Source of the DNA: MSPOR6 sp964652195
GTDB taxonomy: Bacteria > Poribacteria > WGA-4E > WGA-3G
Assembly (NCBI GenBank): GCA_964652195.1
Contig: CAZZBB010000074.1
Location: 62,001 to 126,000, forward strand
Direction: 5' to 3'
DNA length: 64,000 nt
The notes below the pieces were generated by a model. The model was not told the DNA's origin. It worked only from the letters and a program-made list of their open reading frames with translations, and ran no database searches. Shown here piece after piece: positions 25,563-33,425 of this stretch (its first letter is position 1; the number at the start of each line of letters is the position of its first letter). Position numbers and translations under genes: made by a program.

Positions 25563-26536
25563 GTTTCTTTCCTATCTATCGTCCAAGAAGAATTCGAGCA
25601 AATGAGAATATTAGACGTCTTGTACGAGAAACCCAATTATCGGTTGATGATCTAATCTATCCTATGTTTGTAATACACGGACAGGATACCGCTATAGAAA
25701 TCACCTCAATGCCAGGGTGTTTTCAATATTCTATAGATAGATTAGTAATTGCTGCTAAAGAGCTTAATGAACTTGGAATTCCAGGCACGATTCTGTTTGG
25801 AATTCCTGAGAGTAAAGATTCTATTGGTTCAGAAGCCTATGATGATAACGGCATCATTCAACAAGCTGTTCGGGCAATTAAAGATGCAGTACCAGACTTA
25901 CTTGTCATTACGGATGTTTGCCTATGTGAATATACGGATCATGGTCATTGTGGTATAATTGAATCTGGTGATGTGAAAAATGATGCGACTCTTAAATTAC
26001 TGGTAAAAGAGAGTATCTCCCATGCACATGCCGGAGCAGATATAATTGCCCCTTCTGATATGATGGATGGAAGAGTAGGGGCAATTCGTGGAGCATTGGA
26101 TAGTGAAGGATATGAAAATGTACCTATTATGGCATATTCTGCAAAATATGCATCAGCATTTTACGGTCCCTTTCGTGAAGCTGCAGAATCTGCCCCGCAA
26201 TTTGGTGATCGTCGTTCCTACCAGATGGATCCTGCAAATGCTGATGAAGCAATACGTGAAGTTCATCAAGATATACATGAAGGGGCAGACATCGTCATGG
26301 TCAAGCCAGCGTTATCATACTTGGATGTAATCACAAAGGTAAAATCGGAATTCAAGATTCCTGTTGCAGCCTATAATGTCAGTGGTGAATACGCAATGAT
26401 AAAAGCAGCTGCAGAAAATGGGTGGATAAATGAAAAACGGGTAGCGTTAGAGGTATTAACAAGTATAAAACGCGCTGGCGCTGATATGATTCTAACATAT
26501 TTTGCCAAATCTGTAGTGGAATGGATTAGTGTGTAA
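25559..26536 (+). CDS. hemB: Delta-aminolevulinic acid dehydratase (porphobilinogen synthase)
   Basis: This 325-residue cytosolic enzyme joins two 5-aminolevulinate molecules into porphobilinogen. The two active-site lysines are in YSAKYASAFYGPFREA (K196) and MVKPALSYLDVI (K249). The cysteine motif DVCLCEYTDHGHC (C121, C123, C131) marks the zinc-dependent type. Length is typical. The start overlaps the preceding stop by 4 nt, implying translational coupling. It heads the tetrapyrrole genes proper: hemL, the Met8-like gene, hemA, hemC and cobA-hemD follow on the same strand. Confidence 0.97.
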   Translation: MSFFPIYRPRRIRANENIRRLVRETQLSVDDLIYPMFVIHGQDTAIEITSMPGCFQYSIDRLVIAAKELNELGIPGTILFGIPESKDSIGSEAYDDNGIIQQAVRAIKDAVPDLLVITDVCLCEYTDHGHCGIIESGDVKNDATLKLLVKESISHAHAGADIIAPSDMMDGRVGAIRGALDSEGYENVPIMAYSAKYASAFYGPFREAAESAPQFGDRRSYQMDPANADEAIREVHQDIHEGADIVMVKPALSYLDVITKVKSEFKIPVAAYNVSGEYAMIKAAAENGWINEKRVALEVLTSIKRAGADMILTYFAKSVVEWISV

Positions 26537-26628
26537 GTTGAAGAGTAACTACCATTAAACATATTATTAGATATGATAATGAAAACGATAAGAATTAAAT
26601 ATACATTGATTTATCAGGAGGAATAAAT

Positions 26629-27912
26629 TTGGAGTGTAGTAAATCCCTTTCGGAGTGGAAAAAATCACAAAAAATCATACCAGGTGGAGTCAATAGTCCT
26701 GTCAGGAATTTTAGTAAAGTCGGTGAACATCCAAGGTTTATAGATCGCGCAAATGGATGCATGATTTATGACGTTGATGGGAACGAATACATTGATTATG
26801 TTGCATCCTGGGGACCCTTAATATTGGGACATGCACATCCAACAGTTGTAAAGGCAATTGCAGATGTTGCAACACGTGGTACAAGTTTCGGTGCCCCTAC
26901 TCCTTTAGAAACTGAACTTGCCCAGATTATTGTTGATGCTGTACCTTCTATTGACAAAGTACGTCTTGTTAATTCTGGTACAGAAGCAACAATGAGTGCA
27001 ATTCGTCTGGCACGCGGGTATACTGGACGCGATAAGATTCTAAAAATTGATGGATGTTATCATGGACATGTTGACTATCTATTAGCTAAAGCTGGTTCTG
27101 GTGTTGCAACTTTCGGTCTATCTGATAGTGGTGGAGTTCCAGAAGATATTGCCCGAAATACTCTTACTGTACCATTCAATAATGCTGAAGCAGTGAAATC
27201 AACAATAGTAGCAAATTCAGATGAGATTGCATGTCTTATTCTTGAACCAATTATGGGTAATATGGGAATTATACCACCCAATGATGGATATCTAAATGAA
27301 CTCAGAGAAATCACTGAACAACATGGAGTCGTCCTCATTTTTGATGAAGTTATAACTGGGTTTCGTGTTGCTTATGGTGGTGCTCAGTCCCATTATAGCG
27401 TTATTCCAGATATGACTTGTTTAGGCAAGATAATTGGAGGTGGATTACCTGTAGGAGCTTATGGTGGCAAAATAGAAATAATGAGTTATATCGCACCAGA
27501 AGGCGATGTATACCAAGCAGGTACATTATCTGGAAATCCGTTAGCAGTAACAGCAGGGATTACAACATTAAATCTTCTTTCTGAACCAGGAACTTATAAA
27601 CAACTTGAAATGAAAGCTGCTGCACTCGCTGAAGGATTGGCTGAGGCTACAAAGAAAAATGGAATTGATGCGTGGCATAGTCGTGTTGGATCAATGCTGA
27701 TGCTGTATTTCACTTCAGAAACTGTTACCGATGCAGATGGGGCACGTACCGCAGATACAGACCGATTTAGAGATTACTTCTGGGGACTTCTCGAAAATGG
27801 AATATACATTGCACCATCACAATTTGAAGCAGGTTTTGTATCATTAGCACACTCTGACAAAGATATTCAAAATACAATAGAAGCAGCATCTGAAGTTATT
27901 TCACAGTTATAG
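26629..27912 (+). CDS. hemL: Glutamate-1-semialdehyde 2,1-aminomutase
   Basis: This 427-residue PLP enzyme moves the amino group of glutamate 1-semialdehyde to give 5-aminolevulinate (C5 pathway). Marks are KKSQKIIPGGVNSPVRNF at the start, the PLP-lysine motif CLGKIIGGGLPVGAYGG (K267) and DEVITGFRV. The start is a TTG at 26629 with a perfect AGGAGG (26616-26621) 7 nt upstream; no other start gives the normal N-terminus. It works directly after hemA, which lies further down this cluster, and feeds hemB just upstream. Confidence 0.96.
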   Translation: MECSKSLSEWKKSQKIIPGGVNSPVRNFSKVGEHPRFIDRANGCMIYDVDGNEYIDYVASWGPLILGHAHPTVVKAIADVATRGTSFGAPTPLETELAQIIVDAVPSIDKVRLVNSGTEATMSAIRLARGYTGRDKILKIDGCYHGHVDYLLAKAGSGVATFGLSDSGGVPEDIARNTLTVPFNNAEAVKSTIVANSDEIACLILEPIMGNMGIIPPNDGYLNELREITEQHGVVLIFDEVITGFRVAYGGAQSHYSVIPDMTCLGKIIGGGLPVGAYGGKIEIMSYIAPEGDVYQAGTLSGNPLAVTAGITTLNLLSEPGTYKQLEMKAAALAEGLAEATKKNGIDAWHSRVGSMLMLYFTSETVTDADGARTADTDRFRDYFWGLLENGIYIAPSQFEAGFVSLAHSDKDIQNTIEAASEVISQL

Positions 27913-27934
27913 TTTGAATAATCTATTGAGAGGG

Positions 27935-27957
27935 GTGCATACTACAAAGGTATGTGC
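27935..27957 (+). terminator. Weak stem-loop after hemL
   Basis: GTGCATAC (27935-27942) and GTATGTGC (27950-27957) can pair in RNA with two G-U pairs, followed by TGTATTTT. It could attenuate transcription between hemL and the polyprenyl synthase gene; low confidence. Confidence 0.25.
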
Positions 27958-28012
27958 TGTATTTTACTGTACCCGTAAGTGTTAATTCGTGCGATATCCT
28001 GAAAGGAAATGA

Positions 28013-28993
28013 ATGTTAAAGTATGAAGATATTGTAAGTCTAATTAGGGATGACCTAATTGCTGTCGAATCAATTTTAACTGAAAATACAGCAAGTGAAT
28101 ATACATTTGTTGACATGGCTGTTCAGCATGTTGTTGAAGGTGGTGGTAAACGTCTACGTCCGATCCTTGTTGTACTTTCAGCAAGGGCAAGTGGTTATGA
28201 AGGGAAGGATGCTCATCTTCTTGCAGCAGTTGTTGAACTCATTCATGTTGCCTCACTTGTCCATGATGATGTTCTTGACGATGCAACCATAAGGCGAGGT
28301 AGAGAGACACTACAAACAAAATGGGGTAATAAGGTCGCAGTTCTTGTTGGGGATTATCTACATGCACGTGTTCTCTCAATGTTAGTTTCGCGACATGCCG
28401 ATGATCCTGCTATGGATATTCTTGCAGATACTACACAGGCAATGTGTGAAGGTGAAGTCATTCATGCATATAAGAGTGGTGATTTCGATATTTCTGAAGA
28501 AGAATACCTTAAGATAATTAGTTTCAAAACAGGTAAATTAATCGCTGCATCTTGTACCCTCGGTGCCCAACTCGGTTCCTTAGGAAGCCAAAGTATTGAC
28601 GCATTCACTTCTTATGGAAAACATATCGGTGCTGCTTTTCAAATGGTGGATGACTTGCTCGATTTTGATGAGAACACAGAAAGAATTGGCAAGAATGCAT
28701 TTGGAGACCTATGTGAAGGCAAACTGACTTTTCCAATAATTTACACACGTAAGGTCTGTAACAATGATGAGAAAAAGAATCTTGAAAGAGTATTAGATCC
28801 TGAAACTGACGAATCAGAAGCAATTTCTTTTGTTAATTCACTTTTTAAGAAGTATAAAGTTGAGGATCACTGTTTAAAAATCGCCCAAAGTTATGCTGAT
28901 AATGCTAAGGCAACATTGTCATCTGTCACAGAATCAAAAGAACTTACTGCACTTATCCAGCTTGCCGATTATGTTGTCTCACGCGACTCATAA
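28013..28993 (+). CDS. Polyprenyl diphosphate synthase
   Basis: This 326-residue trans-prenyltransferase makes the isoprenoid tail of a quinone by adding isopentenyl diphosphate units. Both aspartate-rich motifs are intact: DDVLDD (from D85) and DDLLDFDE (from D213), with GGGKRLRP upstream and KTGKLIAASC between. Length suits octaprenyl/heptaprenyl-type enzymes; chain length cannot be stated. AAGGAA precedes the ATG. Finding a quinone-tail enzyme inside a heme cluster suits respiration-linked regulation, but that is inference. Confidence 0.92.
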   Translation: MLKYEDIVSLIRDDLIAVESILTENTASEYTFVDMAVQHVVEGGGKRLRPILVVLSARASGYEGKDAHLLAAVVELIHVASLVHDDVLDDATIRRGRETLQTKWGNKVAVLVGDYLHARVLSMLVSRHADDPAMDILADTTQAMCEGEVIHAYKSGDFDISEEEYLKIISFKTGKLIAASCTLGAQLGSLGSQSIDAFTSYGKHIGAAFQMVDDLLDFDENTERIGKNAFGDLCEGKLTFPIIYTRKVCNNDEKKNLERVLDPETDESEAISFVNSLFKKYKVEDHCLKIAQSYADNAKATLSSVTESKELTALIQLADYVVSRDS

Positions 28994-29060
28994 ATCTATT
29001 ACAGAATCGGTTTTCATCCTTCTTAAATAATATTGCAATCAGTTTGTATATATAAGAACC

Positions 29061-30254
29061 ATGTTTTACCCTGCATATATTGATCTTAATCAGCGAAAAT
29101 GTCTTGTTATTGGTGGAGGAACAGTTGCAGAACGCAAAATCGTTGCCATGCTAATATCTGGAGGGGATGTAACTGTCATTAGTCCTGATGGAACTGAATT
29201 GATAAATTATCTGGCAGAGGAAGGATCAATAAGATGGATTAAACGAGACACCGAAACAGGTGATACAAATGGCTATTATCTTGTCTGTGCTGCTACTGAT
29301 GAAATTACTACAAACACCTTTGTGTATAATGAGGCACACAACCAGAATAAGATACGATTAGTTAATGTTGTGGATGTAATCCCCCAATGTACATTTGCCG
29401 CTGCATCTGTTGTATCTGATGGAGAAATCACCATTAGTATCTCCACCAGTGGATTGAGTCCTGCAACCAGTCGTCGAATTCGAGAATACTTAGAAGAAAA
29501 ACTGAATGTTTCATCACTATATACACTTGGGTATGAAAATGAGAAACCTACATCTATTGAATATCAAAATCTACCATATCCTGTCTATCTGTTAATTGAG
29601 AATCGGAACTGTGTAGTAATTTATGATGAGATATCAGATGCATTAATTCATAAGGTTAATCTCCTCGTAAGTTGTGGTGCTAATGTGGATAGTATAAGAT
29701 CACAAGATGCAATAGGATTGGACTTTGAAGATACTTTTCTTGTACTTTCCTCTGATGATAAATTAGTTAATTCGGAATATGCTGAGGAAATTGGATTTCT
29801 ATATGAAAATGTTAATAATCCTCTGAACGGATCATTCTTTACTCCTAATATCATAATTGATGATAGTTTGATAATTAGTATTTCTAAAAAAAATTGTAAT
29901 AAAACTAATAGAACAACCGACCTTTATGATAGTATTTCTAAACAATTTGTTAACAACGGTTATGGGAGTTTTATTGACTTTCTTGGCAAGATCCGTCCTA
30001 CAGTATTAAATAGGTTTAATTCATCCAAAGAACGAGCTGACTTCTTTGAAAACCTTATTAATTATATAGAAATAGACAATGATTTTCAAAATACTAAAGA
30101 CCAGATGTTTGAAGAAAAAGAGCAGAAACCCATGAAATGTTGTCTTCGCTTAACAGATAGATACTGTACAAATGAATGTCTTTTCAATTGGGTCTGTCAT
30201 GGAAAAACTCAACAAGCTACTGATCTTGTTGAGTTTTTCTTACATTCAACATAA
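29061..30254 (+). CDS. Double Met8-like protein: siroheme-type dehydrogenase domain plus degenerate second copy and Cys-rich tail
   Basis: Residues 1-150 are a normal precorrin-2 dehydrogenase (Met8/CysG-N) domain: MFYPAYIDLNQRKCLVIGGGTVAERK, then the conserved NVVDVIPQCTFAAASVV and STSGLSPATSRRIREYLE. This domain turns precorrin-2 into sirohydrochlorin with NAD and may insert iron. From residue about 171 a second copy begins, LPYPVYLLIENRNCVVIYDE, and follows the same order, but the GGGxxAxRK nucleotide motif is lost (YDEISDALIHK). A helical CysG-like segment follows (LGKIRPTVLNRF), then a tail with six cysteines (CC...C...C...C). Usual members are about 150-220 residues, so 397 is long. The start lacks a clear Shine-Dalgarno. 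Confidence 0.82.
   Translation: MFYPAYIDLNQRKCLVIGGGTVAERKIVAMLISGGDVTVISPDGTELINYLAEEGSIRWIKRDTETGDTNGYYLVCAATDEITTNTFVYNEAHNQNKIRLVNVVDVIPQCTFAAASVVSDGEITISISTSGLSPATSRRIREYLEEKLNVSSLYTLGYENEKPTSIEYQNLPYPVYLLIENRNCVVIYDEISDALIHKVNLLVSCGANVDSIRSQDAIGLDFEDTFLVLSSDDKLVNSEYAEEIGFLYENVNNPLNGSFFTPNIIIDDSLIISISKKNCNKTNRTTDLYDSISKQFVNNGYGSFIDFLGKIRPTVLNRFNSSKERADFFENLINYIEIDNDFQNTKDQMFEEKEQKPMKCCLRLTDRYCTNECLFNWVCHGKTQQATDLVEFFLHST
30203..30240 (+). terminator. Terminator-like hairpin inside the 3' end of the Met8-like gene
   Basis: AAAAACTCAACAAG (30203-30216) is exactly complementary to CTTGTTGAGTTTTT (30225-30238), with an 8-nt loop and further T residues after it. It overlaps the last 17 codons and sits just before the HemX-like gene, so hemA-hemC-cobA may depend on the downstream promoter. 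Confidence 0.7.
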
Positions 30255-30269
30255 ATAGATATTTCAAAA

Positions 30270-31109
30270 ATGAACTTTTTATTTCTCATCACTGTATTAT
30301 TATATTTAGCTACAACAATATTTCATGTACTGTATCTTACATTAGGTGAGAGAAATGAAGCCGTGAGTATACGATCCAGAATTGAAATGATTGCATTTTG
30401 GGTGACAATACTAGCCTTCGCTTTTTTGACACTTTTTATTATTCTTTGGTGGATAGAACAAAGCTATTTTCCAATAACTAAATGGTCAGATTCTACTGCG
30501 TTTTTTGCTTGGGCAATTACACTCGTATATCTCATTATAGTGCGACTGACGAAACTCCGGACATTAGGTAGTTTTGTGATGCCGGTTGCCTTTGTATTTA
30601 TTCTAATTTCCTACAGTTTTTCTGAAACCACACCTAATCGTTCAGAGTTATTCACTACAAACTGGGTTATTCCACACATAATTCTTATTATATTAGGATA
30701 TGCATCATTTATAGCAGCCTTTGGGTTTGGATTGATGTACCTTATTGCCGAGAAAAAAATACGAGAAAAAAATCAAACACTTTTCTATAACCTTCTTCCT
30801 CCATTAGATGTAGCAGACGAACTTGGCTACATTTTTATTCTTCTTGGGATAGTTCTTCTGACTATTGGTGTAATAGTCGGACTATTCCTACCAACATATC
30901 TTAAAGAATTACCATGGAACTGGTTTGATCCTAAAGTAATCTCAACATTGGTAACGTGGTTAATCTATGTTGTCCATATTGGTATTAGACATTTTTGGGG
31001 ATGGCGTGGAAGAAAAGCGGCATTTTTATCAATACTTGGCTTCCTTGCGGTATTATGTACATACGTCGGTGTTGACCTTACTCTTGATAGCCTACATGAA
31101 TTTCAGTAA
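30270..31109 (+). CDS. HemX/CcsA-like cytochrome c assembly membrane protein
   Basis: This 279-residue protein has about eight transmembrane segments and no large soluble part. It matches the HemX/CcsA/ResC superfamily, with the late signature WNWFDPKVISTLVTWLIYV and RHFWGWRGRKAAF, which corresponds to the heme-handling tryptophan-rich region, though the full WGxxWxWD form is not kept. Genes of this type often precede hemA, as here, and may modulate GluTR level or move heme; its exact job here is not known. The start at 30270 has no clear Shine-Dalgarno. Confidence 0.82.
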   Translation: MNFLFLITVLLYLATTIFHVLYLTLGERNEAVSIRSRIEMIAFWVTILAFAFLTLFIILWWIEQSYFPITKWSDSTAFFAWAITLVYLIIVRLTKLRTLGSFVMPVAFVFILISYSFSETTPNRSELFTTNWVIPHIILIILGYASFIAAFGFGLMYLIAEKKIREKNQTLFYNLLPPLDVADELGYIFILLGIVLLTIGVIVGLFLPTYLKELPWNWFDPKVISTLVTWLIYVVHIGIRHFWGWRGRKAAFLSILGFLAVLCTYVGVDLTLDSLHEFQ

Positions 31110-31125
31110 TAGAATCTGACCTATT

Positions 31126-31154
31126 TTGACATCAATACTTAGATGTGGTATAAT
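31126..31154 (+). promoter_or_regulatory. Perfect-consensus sigma-70 promoter of hemA
   Basis: TTGACA (31126-31131), 17 nt, TATAAT (31149-31154), 46 nt before the hemA ATG. Both hexamers and the spacing match consensus exactly, so hemA-hemC-cobA/hemD likely has a strong promoter of its own inside the cluster. Confidence 0.8.
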
Positions 31155-31200
31155 TTCCACAATAAACTGAATAATATTCTTTCTGTATTTATGTAATAGA

Positions 31201-32502
31201 ATGAACAATATTGTATCTATCGGAACAAGTCATCATGTAGCACCAATTGAATTTAGGGAGAAATTGGCTTTTTCCGAGGAACAACTCATTGAATCCCTCC
31301 ATAATTTGCGTAGTTCATATCATTTGAAAGAAGCAGTGATTTTATCTACTTGTAATAGAGTAGAAGTATATGCAGTTGCCAACCCTCAGATGACTACTGA
31401 ATCACCAGCTAAAACATTGATAGATTTTCTTTCACATTATCATCGTATTGGTGTAGATATGCTCAAGAAATGGAGCTATTTACATCAGAACATTGAATCA
31501 ATACAACATCTTTTTCGTGTCACCTCAAGTCTTGATTCTATGGTAGTTGGCGAATCTCAGATAGTGGGTCAGGTTAAAGAAGCCTATGATATTTCTCGTT
31601 CCGCTGGTGGATCTGGAACAATATTAAATCGATTATTCACAAAAGCATTTAGCGTAGGGAAAAGAATTCGTTCTGAAACGACAATTGCTTCAGGAGCAGT
31701 TTCAATCAGTTATGCAGCAGTAGAACTTGCGAAAAAGATCTTCAATACATTAGAGGATAAAACAGTTGCTATCATTGGTGCTGGCGAAATGAGTGAACTT
31801 ACTGCAAAGCATTTGGTTGCTAATGGTGTTTCTAAGGTAATAGTTGCTAACCGTACTTATGAACGCGCTGTTAAACTTGCTGAAAAATTTAATGGTATAC
31901 CTGTCTCTTATGATGAGGATTTAAGTTTTCTCATTGATGCTGATATTGTCATAAGTTCAACGGAAGCACCTAATTACATGATTGAAAGAAAACCACTCGC
32001 TGAGATAATGAAGAAGCGTAAATATCAATATATGTTCTTGATTGATATAGCAGTACCAAGGGATATTGAACCAGATGTGAGTAAGATTAACCATGCATTC
32101 CTCTATAATATTGATGATTTAGAAGCAGTGGTTGCATCAAATATTAAGGATCGACATGAAGAAGCTAATCGGGCAGAACAGATTGTAACTGAGGAAGCAC
32201 ACAGATTCCATGATCAATTACAAATTCTGGAAGTAAATCCAACAATTAAAGCACTACATCAACAATTTCAAGATATAGCAGATGTTGAGCTTCAAGAATG
32301 TTTAAATTTGACGGAACTCTCTACTTCGCAGGAAGCTGCAATTACTTCAATGGCTCATGCAATAGTAAAAAAACTACTTCATCATCCTGTAAAGAACTTA
32401 CGTAATTCTGTGAACGATGGAAATACCGATCATAGTCAGTATGTTCTTGCCTTAAAACAATTGTTTGCATTAGATGAGAAATATGATAAGGAACAGGAAT
32501 GA
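31201..32502 (+). CDS. hemA: Glutamyl-tRNA reductase
   Basis: This 433-residue enzyme reduces glutamyl-tRNA(Glu) to glutamate 1-semialdehyde with NADPH, the committed step of the C5 pathway. The catalytic Cys is in LSTCNRVEVYAV (C51). The GVSHHxAP-like start appears as GTSHHVAPIEFREKLAF, and ESQIVGQVK and AIIGAGEMSELTAKHL (NADPH binding) follow. Length is standard. The stop overlaps the hemC ATG by 4 nt. A consensus promoter lies just upstream. A heme-responsive degradation motif cannot be judged from this sequence. Confidence 0.97.
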   Translation: MNNIVSIGTSHHVAPIEFREKLAFSEEQLIESLHNLRSSYHLKEAVILSTCNRVEVYAVANPQMTTESPAKTLIDFLSHYHRIGVDMLKKWSYLHQNIESIQHLFRVTSSLDSMVVGESQIVGQVKEAYDISRSAGGSGTILNRLFTKAFSVGKRIRSETTIASGAVSISYAAVELAKKIFNTLEDKTVAIIGAGEMSELTAKHLVANGVSKVIVANRTYERAVKLAEKFNGIPVSYDEDLSFLIDADIVISSTEAPNYMIERKPLAEIMKKRKYQYMFLIDIAVPRDIEPDVSKINHAFLYNIDDLEAVVASNIKDRHEEANRAEQIVTEEAHRFHDQLQILEVNPTIKALHQQFQDIADVELQECLNLTELSTSQEAAITSMAHAIVKKLLHHPVKNLRNSVNDGNTDHSQYVLALKQLFALDEKYDKEQE

Positions 32503-33425
32503 CCTCATCAATTACCATTGGAACCCGTGGTAGTCAACTCGCTCTCTGGCAATCCCAATATATAAATAATAAAATTAACAACCTATATCCCAATCTTGAT
32601 GTGCAGCTAAAGATTATCAAGACTAAAGGTGATACTATCCAAGATCGTTCTTTAGTAGGATTAGGCAAGGGTGTTTTTACTAAGGAGATTGAAATCGCCC
32701 TATTAAATCAAGAGATTGATTTAGCCGTACATAGTTTAAAAGATCTACCAACAGAAATACCAGAAGGACTATGTATTCCTGTTATTCCTTTGCGTGAAGA
32801 TCCACGCGATATTCTCATTACTAAAAAAAACTTACGATTAAATGATTTACCTAATGGTGCAAAAATTGGCACTACAAGTCCTCGCAGAAAGGCACAACTG
32901 CTTCATTTACGTTCTGATTTAGTGATGGTGGATATACGAGGAAACGTCGATACACGCATTAATAAACTAAATGAGACTGATCTTGATGGTATTATTCTTG
33001 CTGCCGCAGGAATTAAGCGGTTACAAAAGGAAGATTTGATTACACAGTATTTTGAAATTGATCAGATCGTTCCCGCTGTTGGTCAGGGAGCATTAGCTTT
33101 ACAAGTACGTGAAGACGATACAGATATAATTGATATACTACATCCTATCAATGATACAAATACATTTACTGAGATTTCTGCAGAACGTACTGTCTTAGAA
33201 GCCCTCGGTGGAGGTTGTCAATTACCTATTGGTGCTTATGCGGATACCAATGACGAGGAAATATCACTAATTGCATCCGTATGCCATCCAAATGGAACAC
33301 ACCGTATTATTGAAGAATATTCAGGAAATTTAAAAAATGCAATTGATATTGGAGAGATTGTTGCAGAAAAACTACAGGAGAAAGGTGCAGATAAATTATT
33401 ATCCTTACAGAGTAACAACCAATGA
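32499..33425 (+). CDS. hemC: Porphobilinogen deaminase (hydroxymethylbilane synthase)
   Basis: This 308-residue enzyme polymerises four porphobilinogens to hydroxymethylbilane. GTRGSQLALWQ at the N-terminus, VHSLKDLPTE and the cofactor-binding Cys in GGGCQLPIGAYA (C240) are all present. It is coupled at both ends: ATGA overlap with hemA before it and with cobA-hemD after it. Length is normal. The reaction product is closed by the HemD half of the next protein. Confidence 0.97.
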   Translation: MTSSITIGTRGSQLALWQSQYINNKINNLYPNLDVQLKIIKTKGDTIQDRSLVGLGKGVFTKEIEIALLNQEIDLAVHSLKDLPTEIPEGLCIPVIPLREDPRDILITKKNLRLNDLPNGAKIGTTSPRRKAQLLHLRSDLVMVDIRGNVDTRINKLNETDLDGIILAAAGIKRLQKEDLITQYFEIDQIVPAVGQGALALQVREDDTDIIDILHPINDTNTFTEISAERTVLEALGGGCQLPIGAYADTNDEEISLIASVCHPNGTHRIIEEYSGNLKNAIDIGEIVAEKLQEKGADKLLSLQSNNQ

